A stretch of 64,000 bases of DNA, from contig NC_081408.1 of NCBI RefSeq assembly GCF_030272615.1, positions 64,540,614 through 64,604,613 on the forward strand, in the 5' to 3' direction. Source of the stretch: Cryptomeria japonica (taxonomy: Eukaryota > Streptophyta > Pinopsida > Cupressales > Cupressaceae). How positions within the stretch are numbered: the stretch's first letter is position 1; the number at the start of each line of letters is the position of its first letter. Of the stretch, positions 33,245 through 44,539 are shown in pieces. Both the position numbers and the translations under genes were made by a program. The notes beneath the pieces are model-generated. The model had not been told where the DNA came from. It worked only from the letters and a program-made list of their open reading frames with translations, and did no database searches.

Positions 33245-34647
33245 ATGTACATGAGGAAATGCAATATTTTTGTTCTTTTATGTTTTTAATATGTTATGCA
33301 AATGCAAATGTGAATGTATGAAATGCAAATGGATATAATGATGCAAATAACTATTTACATGATGAGAATGTAAAATATGCTAAAATGTGTTGTGTGTAGG
33401 ATATGGTGCAATTGTGATACCTATATGTATGTATGAAATACTAATATGTGGTTATGCAGGTGCAACTACATGAAATGCAAATATTTTTGGTGTGTCATTA
33501 TACTCAGTCATGTGATAGCAGGCTACACGGACTCAGGAAGGACGATGGAAGTCAATCAAGAAAGGGGGATGAAAGATAGAAGATATGGAAGTGAAAGAGC
33601 TTCTTGTGCGTTATCATCATTGAGATTGTTTATGGAAAATAGGGTATGACAATCCGGATATATGTTCGACCCAGAAAGTCATTGTACCTGTTTGCATGGA
33701 GATCAGACAATTACAAACAAAGAATGCCCCAGTTCATACTAGACTCACAAGGTCCTCATATCCTTGGACAAGTCATAGAATTACTAAGAGACAATCCACA
33801 AACAACAAAGAAAAATAGGTGACGATACCCCTTCCTCGACTCTCTAGTCAAAGACATCCTAGGGATAGAATCTCTACTCAGAGACATCCCGAAAAAGCTA
33901 AAAGGCATGTCACCAAAAGATAAAATCAAAAGAAAACCAAGACTTAACACCAACATCTACTGTAGTCCTCAAGTTTAGTGTCTCTTGTCACTTGTATAAG
34001 TCTATTTGATTATGGTCACAATGTTTACTTTCACAAAAGGATAGATAGCATTGAACCATAATGTTGTTTGAGTCTGTTGGAAGATTTGATTTGCTGAAGC
34101 CCATTGTTGCTACCGTGTCTCATCTGAAACTAACTGAATCCATGCAACTGATACTTTATTGTGGAGAAGACGGAACTTTATTGTGGATTGGTGATGCAAA
34201 TATTGCTTTATTGTGGATTGTGCGCAGATAGACTAAAGAAAGTAGGAAGAAACTGTACTCCTTAGAACATGTGATGCTCTCAGTTCCACACCCATCACTA
34301 GAATTAGGATTTGCCTTAGCCATGAATAGGAGCTGATTTATTATGGATGGAAAGAGGAGGAAAGAAATGATTATTATGAAATAGCTAACCAATCTTAGGT
34401 AGATCAATGACAAGCCATGATGGGAATGGATAAGTTTATTATGGATGGATAGGTTGTGAGTGTGTGCAAAGTGAAAGGATGAGATGGAATCCTAAAGGAG
34501 GGAGGAACAATGTCTCTACACATGGCTTTGGTGACCCTGTTTTCACCATGGTACTTGCCCAGGGTGCCACCAAAGTGATTTTCACCATTGGATGAATTTA
34601 TTTCTCTTTACTTTTTTGGATTTTTCAATTTTAAATTTTTTTTTGTT
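33245..34647. other. Tat-like internal region after the integrase stub
   Basis: Continuation of the Tat-like element to the right of the Tekay insertion. No recognisable domain was found on either strand; short open frames have no family signature. Confidence 0.55.
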
Positions 34648-34968
34648 TCACAAGGTGCCTGTTTGCCAGGTTTTCACCAAGTAACGATTTTTTTTTTTAT
34701 GATATTTTTTTTTTGAATTAGGATACTCTGAAGAGCTATGTGTAAAACCTGCAAAGGTGCATGTTGTTGATATGATCCTCCAAAGGTTCACCATCTGGAG
34801 TTGAAAGCTGATATGCACCAGATCCATAAACTGTTGTGATGATGTACGAACCAAGCCAGTTTGGTTCAGACTTTCCATTCTTCTCTCTATATTACTAATT
34901 CTAGGATTCTCCTTGAGAACTAAGTCAACCACCTCAAATGTGAGAGGCTTCACCTTATGATTGTAGTT
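34648..34968 (-). pseudogene. Integrase C-terminal stub of the Tat-like element
   Basis: The minus strand reads KPLTFEVVDLVLKENP, then NQTGLVRTSSQQFMD, which resembles the GPY/F-type tail of Tat/Ogre integrases (VRPRTFEVGDLVL...NWLGPYVV). The frame changes within the stub. The catalytic core (D, D, E) and the zinc finger that should precede it are absent: the sequence upstream passes straight into a non-homologous basic segment. It is therefore the edge of a large internal deletion or replacement. Confidence 0.6.
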
Positions 34969-34971
34969 GCA

Positions 34972-35931
34972 TCATTCCTTGATTGAATGATGTGTAGCTT
35001 GAGTGACTGTCTTCCTTGATAAAAGAACTAAGATAGAATTACTAGTGTGTGGACTACGTTTTCCCATATGCGTGTCACCTAAAGAAGTTTGGGCATCCCT
35101 TACAATAAGTTCCTTCGAGGAAGCTCCATTAAAGGTCCATGATGTATCGATAGAAGAGGAAGGATTTGTGGAACAAGTGGATGAGTGATGAAGACTTATG
35201 ATTGTGAAAAGAAGTGAAAGTAGGATAGCATGATGGAGACTTAGGATCAATAAGTATGCTTTTTGACTTGAAATTGTAGAACTTTTGCCCCCAGTTATTT
35301 TGATATTAGGGGAGATCATCTCTTTCTCTTTTTCTTTCATAGTATTTTTATCCTTGACTTTTATTTTTGCAGAGTCCAATAGCTTTTGATTTTGATGTGG
35401 ACTGAAGGATGTTTCTTTATTTTTGACTTTCAAGTTTTTCTTTTCAAAGCTTAATTTTTGATCCCGAATGAGTAAGGGATTTTCTGATTCTTGTTGATCC
35501 AAGTGTAGAAGTGGAGTGCAAATGAAATGAAGGGTTGAAATGGTAAGGCTATATGAGTTCTCAAGAGGGTTGGCGATATGCTCAATAGATTCTTCATTGG
35601 AACCACTCTTAGGATTGTTGATATCAAGAGCTGCTTGCACCACTAGAGAAGATTTGCATTGAGACTTAGTAGCCACAACACTAGGTGTTTCACACCCATT
35701 TCCTTGATATTGCAATTTTTTTTTAGATTGTTCCTACCAACTAAATACCTTAGGAGATAGTGGGAGTTGATCAACATGAAAGATATACTCACAACATCCC
35801 ATATCTTTAATCTTAAAATTTTCTTTGATCTCTGCTTGTTTTGTTGTAGAAGCTTTCAAGGATTTTGGATCAACATGTTCTTATGAAGGAACAACTTCTC
35901 GAATGACTGGGATCGCTATTTTTGATCTAGG
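34972..35931 (-). pseudogene. Post-protease open segment of the Tat-like element, unknown
   Basis: This continues the protease frame for a further 300 codons or so with few stops. It is lysine-, serine- and asparagine-rich (KLSFEKKNLKVKNKE; KEKEKEMISPNIKI). I see no domain. It stands where reverse transcriptase would be expected and may be filler acquired when the polymerase was lost. Confidence 0.4.
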
Positions 35932-36621
35932 TCACAGATGGTTGCAATATATGAATGGGTTAGGATCAGCTTTGACGGTCACTTGAACTCCATTGTGTGG
36001 GAACTTGATACATTGATGATATGTTGATGGAATAGCTCTCATTTCATGAATCCATAGGCGTCCCAAGAGTATATAGTATGTAAGATCTAGATCAAGGACT
36101 TGACAAACCACATCCTTTGTAATTGGCCCAACTTTGAGAGGCAAGGTGACTGTGCCTTTGGATGAATGCTCTTCATCATCATATGCCTTGATGGTAATTT
36201 TGTTTGTAGCATTCATAGCTTTGTCTGAATATCCCAATTGTATTATTATGTTCAAAGTACATATATTGAGACCAACTCCTCCATCTATCAGGACTCATTT
36301 TATTTTATGTTTATGTAGGAAGGCTTCAATGTGTAAAGGTGCATTATGTGGTTGGCTCACAGAGGCATCATCAGCTTCTATGAATGTAAGAGAATGTGGA
36401 ACGGAAAGGTATCCCACCATGGCTTGAAACTGGTCCACGTTCAGATCAGTAGGGATGAAAGTGACTCTTAAAGTTTTGTCAAGAATGGATTTATGTGTGG
36501 GGGATATGTGTAAGAGCTCAAGGATGGAGATAAGTGCGGGTGTCTTCCCTAACCGTTCTACCAGATCATACTCAAGTTTGGTTGATGAGGAAGTAGTGTT
36601 TTTAGCTGGAGCACCTTCCAA
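35932..36621 (-). pseudogene. Protease of the Tat-like element
   Basis: The minus-strand frame contains VLIDGGVGLNICTL, the Tat-lineage retropepsin motif with D-G-G in place of D-S/T-G, followed by LLGRLWIHEMRAIPSTYHQC and IKFPHNGVQVTV. One TGA at 36295 precedes the active-site block, where an arginine CGA is expected. The same C-terminal motif occurs in the gag-only element nested in the neighbouring Tekay LTR. The domain would process Gag. Confidence 0.8.
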
Positions 36622-36889
36622 AGTGACCTTTCCTCAACTAGTTGTGACATTACATTCAGAGGTAGGTTCAAAAGAAGGTCCAATGCCTTTTAGGACAACC
36701 TTGGGTCTTTGGGTGGAATTTTCAACCATTTTGTCCTTGATGATAATGGTAGAGACATAATTATCCATTGAAATGTAATTAATAGTTGAATCATAGTTAT
36801 AAGATGCTCTAGTATAGTTGGTCTATTCATCTGTGGCTTTGGCTTTTCCCTTGTCATATTTTGGGAATGGTTCTTTAAACATTTCATGT

Positions 36890-38603
36890 TCTTATTTAGA
36901 TGAGTGTCCCTCGATCTCAATGTCACCTCTATCAATAAGATCTTGTATGATGTTCTTCAGTCGATGACAATTTCCTATTTTATGACCCTTCCTTTTGTGA
37001 TATTCACAGTATTCATCATCATTCCACCAATTTGGTTTGACCTTTGGCTCATATGGGTGCATATCTGAATTTGTTATTATTTTGTTTGGCACTAGCTTCT
37101 TGAAAGATGTCTCAAGTGGTTCTCCCAATGGGGTGTATTTCCTTCATGGTTTTGAAGTTGTTTGAGTATTCACTTCATTTCTTGTAGAGCTTGATCTAGA
37201 AAAAAATGATTTTGGGTCATTCTGTATTGGCATCAACAACACCATCATTGACTGTGTTCTTGTTTTTATTCCAAAATCTTGGCTTGTCTTTTCCTTTAAA
37301 GTCCTCTTTATTTTATTTGAATATTTTGATGATGCCTTGCTCAATTAGGACCTTCTCTATTGCTAAGCCTTTTTCAATGACATCCTTGATGGTGGAAATA
37401 CAAGATTTTCTCAGGTCATAACCAATGTCTTTGTTAACACTCTAGGTGAGTATCTCTACCATTTGTTTTTGTGGAATTTCATAAGAGCATCTGCTAGCTA
37501 GATTCCTCCATCTTTGTAACAATGATGAAAAAGACTCTCCATCCTTTTGCTTGGTGTTGCACAAAGTAGTGACTGATATCTATGTCTCTATGTTGTATGA
37601 GAAATGTTGGATAAATGCCTCTTCAAAGTCACCCCATGACTTAATTCCAGGTGGGAGTTGGGAGAACCATTCCATAGCTTGATCACCTAAGCTCTGTGGG
37701 AATAATCTCATCAAATATGTCTCTTCTGTTGCTACCTCAATGCAAGCTATGAAAAAATATCTTATATGTGCCTTAGGATCCCCTTTTCCTCTATACTTAT
37801 CAAACATAGGTGTCACAAAGTGTGTAGGAAATGGAGGCATTGGAATGCTTTTGTCAAATGGATAGGGACATATGTCTCTCATTGTGTAAGTTGGCTTTGG
37901 TGTATTTATGTCCTCCATTTTCTTTTGTAATTCCTTAATTTGCTGCTCTAAATTGTTCTTAGGTGGAGATCGACTTCTTAGACCATACCCCATGCTTGAG
38001 CCAGTGGTTGGGGGCAGAGCATACTGCATATATGGATGCTATTGATCATACACATGTTCATATGGAGGAGGTCTATAATGGTGTTGTGTATATGGACCAC
38101 TTGGCATAGAGTTATGATGAGGAATGGAATATTTGTTTATCATGCCTTTGGATATCCAATTGCTTTTGTGGTTGGTCCTTAGCACTGTTATGTGATTGAG
38201 TATATTTTTCCGCATAAGACTTCCATAATGATCTGCGAAGGTGAGCATAATATGCTTGACCATGTGTATGTGGGACCTCAGGTTTTTGAAACAAAGATGA
38301 TGGTGATTCAGGACCCATATGTGGTCCTCTATTGCCTCCACTATTAGGCCTCCTTTGATCTATGTTGAGTTGAGGTTCTTGCAAAGGTTGATTTTCTATT
38401 ATTTGAGACATGTCAAAATCATGAGGGTTCTTGGTTCTACTTTGTGGCATCACTTGTAAGAAATATTGTCTATCTCTCCTCATTATTTCCTCAACCAATC
38501 GATTGAAATGGGGATCCATAATGGATTCTTCCACTTCTACTGAATGTACAAAAAATTTGTCCATATTGTCATTGTGTGTATCATTGTTGTTTGTGCTATC
38601 CAT
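36890..38603 (-). pseudogene. Gag of the Tat-like element
   Basis: The minus strand carries a long N-terminal region rich in Asn, Gln and Pro, a coiled-coil-like segment (NNLEQQIKELQKKMEDI), the gag core (FDKYRGKGDPKAHIRYF, AMEWFSQLPPGI, FEEAFIQHFSYN) and a variant zinc knuckle CEYHKRKGHKIGNCHRL. These are hallmarks of Tat/Ogre gag. At least two frame changes, between 38112 and 38029 and between 37580 and 37128, and several stops make it a pseudogene. Gag would package the element RNA. Confidence 0.8.
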
Positions 38604-41043
38604 GTTCTAAACATTTTCAATGTTTCTATAAGGGTCCATGTCAAGTAATGTAGTATGATCAGAATTGAAAAAGACATCATTGTCATACTCATAGGAACTC
38701 ATGTTTGGGGACTCTTGAGAGTCTTTAGCTTCTCTCCTACATTTTTGGGAACTGTTTTCAACCATGAACTAGGTCTTGACCAAGATGTTTGAAACTAGAT
38801 GAAAATGGAAAGAGTACGAAAGACAAAGAGTTGGATGGAATGTAAATGAATCTGAAGTGTACTTGCAATGTCCAAAGTGTAAGACCAAGTATGTATGTAG
38901 TAGAGTAGGTGTGGCTTCCAAAGAGATGATAGTTTCTCTTGATGAGGTAAGTTGACCTTGACTCTAAGTAAGACCAAATGAGACCCAAAGGTTGTAGACC
39001 TTGATGAGGGACCACTTAGCGAAATGTTGTTGTATGTAGTCTATTGACAAAGTAAGATGAGGACAAGAAAGTGACCTTTTCACTCAAGTTTAGACAAATG
39101 TGAATGTAATTAAAGGTGTAAAGCAATGATGGACTTTGTGAGACCCAGAAATAGGCTGAATTCTAGATGAAAACCCAGAGAGATAACGTAGGAAGCTCAA
39201 TAAGTCTGAAACTAACTACTCTTATTTGCTGGATTGTAAATTTTTCCAATTCTGAACACAGATGTGGTTAAATGACACAGACGTGGTTGAACACTACATA
39301 GACATGTTTCTAAGATTTTGTGAATGCAATTTTCTTTAGGATGACATAGACGCATTTCTGTACTTCACAGATGCAGTTAAACGACACAGACGTATTTCTG
39401 TCAAACATAGATGCATTTATGGAAATTGAGTACAATTTTTCCAATTTGTAAAGTTATTTTTTGTGACCAAATCAAAATTTTTGACTGTTTTTCCATGACA
39501 AGAGGACACAATGTTGATGAAGACTCAATGTTTGTAAGTGTTTAGACTCAAAATGACTAAAAGAAAAGTGTGTTGTTTGATGTAAAAATGTTTTGCATAC
39601 ACTGGAAGACACAAAAGACACAATGTTATGATGTTTGATCTTGAATGTTTGACTATTTAAAATAAGATAAGCACAATTCTTATGGTTGGCCAGGACAATA
39701 GTTTTTGATCCCACATGGGGTTTCCCCTAAGGCTACTCTATTCAAAGTGGATACTTAGATGCTTAACCCCACTCACTCCACCATCGACACTCACTTCTTT
39801 GGGGCAGCCAAGCATCAGTCCCCATGAAAACTCCCTGTGGTGACCTTTGTATTTCTACTAAGAATTGTATGTGTGTGGGCCGCTCCAGAGGTCTGACCTC
39901 CTACCCTAACAACTAGAAGGATTTTGTCTTTCTAAAACAAAAAGGTGCTAGTAAGGGCATCCGCTCATGTGGCCATACATGCAGCACTTTCAGCTTTGTA
40001 AATACAGAAGGCTCCCAGTCAGTAGGGGTTATGCCCTACAACTAATCAAATAAATTTAATCAAACGGGTTTATGGGGAGACATAGTGTCGGTATGAACTA
40101 ATCACCACATGTTACCCATGGATTTTACCATGGATACAGTTATTTATAATGGTTCGAAAGAGGTGGGTTTTCCTCACTACCACTTGGGTAGTTCTCTCCT
40201 CACTAGTAGTCCTAATAACCACATAGGGAGACAGGACCTTTAGAGATTAAACAAAAATAGCATATTGCTCAAGACACAAAAGACACTGGTTCAATTTTAG
40301 TGCACCAATTAAAGTGTTTGGTTATTTATGAAAACAAGGCACACAATAAAGATCAAAAGAAAACCCTTGTCAAGATCCTATAGCAAAGATTTGTTAGTAG
40401 TTTGGGTTGTTTCAAATGATTACCCCTTACTGCAAGCAAACGAGTTAGGTAAATTTTAGATCCAAAAGACCGTGAAATAGGGGCCTTCGACAAGATGATT
40501 CGCTTCCAAGACAAGCTGCACCAATTTTGTTAGCTAGACCACAAGGTGTTAGCTAGAAATAAACCAGATCTGAAATCCAAATGACAAAGTAAAGCCTCAA
40601 AACTTGGATCAAAAACTAAAAAATGCAAGATCTAAAACACAGACGTGATTAAACCTAACGCAGACACGACAAAAAATCACAAACGCACCTAAATCCTTCA
40701 CACGCGCCTAGATAACACAAATGCGACTCTTGAACACATATGCATCTGAAAGGTGCACAAACGCGGTTTGAAAACAAAGATGCAACCCTGCAATCTTCAA
40801 AACAAGATAAAATATTCCCAAACATAGACGTGATTATGAAGGTCACAGTCGCAAAAGAAAAGAAAAAACACGGTTCCAGGATGCGCAGATGCGATTACAA
40901 AGGTCACATAGGTGGAAGAGAAGAAATAACATGGTTCCAAGATGCGTTGACGCAGAAATGCCAAAAATTTGTCAAAAATGTCAGATCTGCAACTTCAAAA
41001 ACACAAAATTTGCAACAAAAGATGTTAAATGCAAAAGGGACAA
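38604..41043 (-). other. Long leader of the Tat-like element
   Basis: About 2.4 kb between primer site and gag with no confirmed gene. Degenerate CACAGACGC-type units recur at 39240-39420 and 40640-40930. Short open frames are present without domains. A long leader is typical of large Tat relatives. Confidence 0.6.
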
Positions 41044-41063
41044 GAGTCCCACCGAGCATGCCA
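41044..41063 (-). other. Primer-binding site of the Tat-like element
   Basis: On the minus strand the sequence after the 5' LTR is TTT, then TGGCATGCTCGGTGGGA. The TGG start and position fit a tRNA primer site. I cannot name the tRNA. Confidence 0.6.
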
Positions 41064-41066
41064 AAA

Positions 41067-41883
41067 TGTTTATGGTAAAAATAGAAACAAAAACATTGAA
41101 AGACTAAATAGCTTCAACCACAAAACCCTAGCCTAACAACAACAAAGATCCACCATAACATATGAAGATTACCTAAGACAATGCAAATCAAATGAAATCA
41201 CAAAGATTATACCATCACATGTCCAATAGGGTTTGGATCTATATTCTTCCTATCTCCATTGATCTTGCTTGATATCAAATGAAATCACAAAGATTATACC
41301 ATCGCATGTCCAACAAGGTTTGGATCTCTATTCTTCCTATCTCCATTGATCTTGCTCAATAAATAATGGAAATGTGGTTGCAAGTAGGCTTGATCGCATG
41401 TGAAAATTTGAAAGTGTAGCTCAGAGTGATAGTAGTTGAATAGATTGATTAGAATGATTAGAATACGTAGATGATTAGGGTTGATAATGAGGCAATAATC
41501 TCCTTATATAGAAGACACTAAGAAATAGAGGGATAAGATTGAGAGGTGTAAAAGATAAATAGTTGGCTAAGATTAGAGGGTAGGTAGAGGAAATAATAAA
41601 ATAATGAGAGGGTAGGTAGTGCAGGAATTAATAGATGAATGACATGTGTCATAGGTAGAAAAGGCTAATTAATTAATTAAATAAATAAAGATTTATTTAA
41701 TTAATAGAGGAAGTGGGATCAATTAAATAAATGAGATATTTATTTAATTTAGGAAAAAGGATAATTTAAATAAATAAAAGTATTTATTTAAATGAGAGAA
41801 AAAGACTTAGAAGAGGATAAATGAATTAATTAAATAAATAAAGATATTTGTTTAATTAGACAAGACAGTTCTAGGTGTCTACA
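41067..41883 (-). repeat. 5' LTR of the Tat-like element
   Basis: The 817-bp repeat partner of 7386-8206. It carries a tandem duplication of about 86 bp (41190-41275 repeated to about 41360) that the other LTR lacks, has lost a nearby segment, and holds four instead of five AT-rich palindromes. Confidence 0.9.
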
Positions 41884-42995
41884 GTTACAACATGAGATTC
41901 TTTAAGATCAACTTGAAATCTAGCAATAAGACAAACAATATTCATAATATCTGGTCTATTCTGAGTCAAATAAAGCAATCTACCAATCATAGATCTGTAT
42001 CTAGTCTGATTTGGCTTAGGGGAATTATCATCTTTAGTCAACTTACATCTGATCACCATAGTAGTACCATCTAGTTTTGAATCTTCCAAACCAGACTTAT
42101 TCAACAACTCTTTTACATACTTGGACTGAGATATACAAAATTCTTTTTTTGACTGTGTGATTTGTAATCCGAAAAAGAATTTAACATCTCCAATCATAAA
42201 CATTTCAAATTAATTATACATTTAATTAGCAAACTCTTTGCACAAACTATCATTTCCTAGAAAGATAATATCATCAACTAAAACTTCAACAATCAAAATA
42301 TTATCATGATCAATCATGAAGTATAGATTACTATTAGTTGTACCTTTGTTAAATCCTACCTTCAGTAGATGCTTATCCAATCTGGCATACCATGCTCTTG
42401 GGGCTTTCTTCAATCCATAAAAAGATTTCCTCAACTGACACACCATATCTCCATGATCAAATAATTGAAATCCATCTGGTTTCTCAATGTATACCTCTTC
42501 TTCTAATTCTACATTGAGGAATGTTGACTTGACATCCATCCGATAGACTTTGAAATCCTTATAAGTAGCGAATGCAAGAAACAATATTACAACTTCAATT
42601 CATGCCACATGAGCAAAAGTTTCTTTAAAATAAATTCCTTCCATTTGTGAATAACCCTTACAAACAAGTCTTTTTTTGTTTCTAACAACTTCATCGTGCT
42701 CATTAAATTTATTTCGGAAGACCCATTTTGTTCCAATTATGTTTTTATTCTTAGGTTTGGGAACAAGATCCCATGTATTATATTTTTTAAATTTGAATCA
42801 ATTATTCTTCCATTGCTTCTACCCAATGTTCAATTTTACTTTCTTCTTTCACATCCTTAGGTTCAATCTTTGAAATCAAACAATACTCAACTTGATCTCC
42901 AGCAATCCTTCATCTTTTTTGAACACCTTTATTTATATCACTTACGATCTCATTTTTAGATTGATTCAACCTTACATACCTAAAATTATTAATGG
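41884..42995 (-). pseudogene. Copia reverse transcriptase piece of the old copia element
   Basis: The minus strand encodes the second half of a copia reverse transcriptase: VYRMDVKSTFLN, VYIEKPDGFQ, SFYGLKKAPRAWYARLDKHL, LVDDIIFLGND (YVDD is usual), FFFGLQITQS, then RYRSMIGRLLYLTQNRPDI. Upstream (42600-42990) a decayed linker reads NKGVQKR and ISKIEPKDV. Frame changes at about 42210 and 42600 and several stops disable it. The RNase H end lies at 7385 and below, beyond the Tat-like insertion. The integrase lies at 50734 and above, beyond the chromovirus. Confidence 0.85.
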
Positions 42996-44490
42996 TGTAG
43001 GGGAACCTCTTGAAAAATCCATTCATGCATCAAAGGATGAGGATTAGGATCATTTTGAATGTCTTTGGTTTATGCATTTTCCTGTTTTGAATAAGGACCC
43101 CACCTTGTAAACCAATGTCCCAAATTAGGCATCCTAATAAGACAATATGGTAAATAGGGGTAGAATGATGATTGTTTTGATGTTGTGAAGAATTTTAGGG
43201 TGTGTAGGTTGTGTTTGGTTGATCCAAGTTGTGTGGGTCCCAAATTTGTTTTGGTTGACAACTTTTGTCAAAAATGCAACATTTGGAAAATGCAACTTTT
43301 GAAGCAAAAGGGTAACATTTTGAATTTCGGTTGATGTAAGCCTCTCAACGGCTCCAAACTCTTAAATTTTGGTTGGAAACCATTTCAAGAAGGCATAGAT
43401 ACCTTGTGGAAATGTTTCCCAAGGTTATAGTTGTTGGTGATTGAAACTTGAAAGCATAATAAGACAAAAAACTGAGTTTTTCCCCGAAAATATAATCTTA
43501 TTGTTGTTGTACATCATTGTACGGATTGGTTATAAAAAAATTGTTCATGGATTAGATAGAGTATTAAGTGAAATTTTTTTTTGTGGTGGTTTGAGGTCTT
43601 GATCCCCTATGAGAAGTGAGAACCCTTTATTTTATTGATTGTAAGCCAGAAAACTAGGGTTTGGCTAGGGTTTCACCAAATAATGGCCATATCTTGCACC
43701 TCACCCATCTAGAAGGTCTTTCCTTTGGTGGGATGCAACATTGGCCTATTTATTTTAAGATTTCCATGCGTGTTTGCAGGGAAGGCTTCGCTGTGAAGAG
43801 TATGAAGCAAACCTAGGTAGGCATCTCCATGTGACTACCTTGGACAAAATTAGGACAGTCACCCTAAAATTTCATAGTGGTGGATTCCAGCCATGCAACC
43901 CTAGAATTAGAGGTTATTTGTGATCCCCCACATGTTCATGAGTTTTTTTTGTGTTTGAGAGCCTATAAATTGGAGTTTCTTTGTAATTTGAAGCCTATTA
44001 GCTCTAATTAGGCCTTTAGGCTTCTAAAGGGTTCAAACCCTTAGAGTGTAGATCTTGCCAATCCCTTTTGGGGATAAGTGTAACTTCTTAAAGGGTATCT
44101 AGAATTGTAAATAGTTCACTAAGTTAAGTTTAGTATTTTGGAGTTAAGGGAAAAATACTCATTAAAGAGGGCTACTAGCCAAGTGGGTAGGTTTCCAAAG
44201 GAAGTATAGGGCATTTGTGCCAAATCCTAAAACCAATGTTTAGAATAGTTCCTAGGTGTCATGATTTGACCAAATCCAAGGCTCCCAATAGAAAGAGTCA
44301 TGGAGAGGTGCGTTGGAGATGTTGAAGCCATTTAATCATACTAAGTAGGTGCTAGTCTTGAGGAGTTGAGAGTAGTTCAAACCCTGAAGGTGTGGAGTCC
44401 TTTTTTTTTTGTAGGATCCTTGCTATATTTTGAAGGGTCTAAACAAAACCTTTTGGACCTATCCTTAGGTGTGAGAAGGGCTCTGCATCA
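42996..44490 (+). repeat. 5' LTR of the plus-strand chromovirus
   Basis: The 1495-bp repeat partner of 49224-50733. The copies differ by scattered substitutions and small gaps, more than the Tekay LTR pair does. Confidence 0.9.
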
Positions 44491-44492
44491 AG

Positions 44493-44508
44493 TGGTATCA
44501 AAGCTTAG
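44493..44508 (+). other. Primer-binding site of the plus-strand chromovirus
   Basis: TGGTATCAAAGCTTAG lies two bases after the 5' LTR and resembles the initiator tRNA-Met primer site with changes. Confidence 0.75.
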
Positions 44509-44539
44509 GAGTTTCTTTTCGACTAAAGAAGAAGACAAG

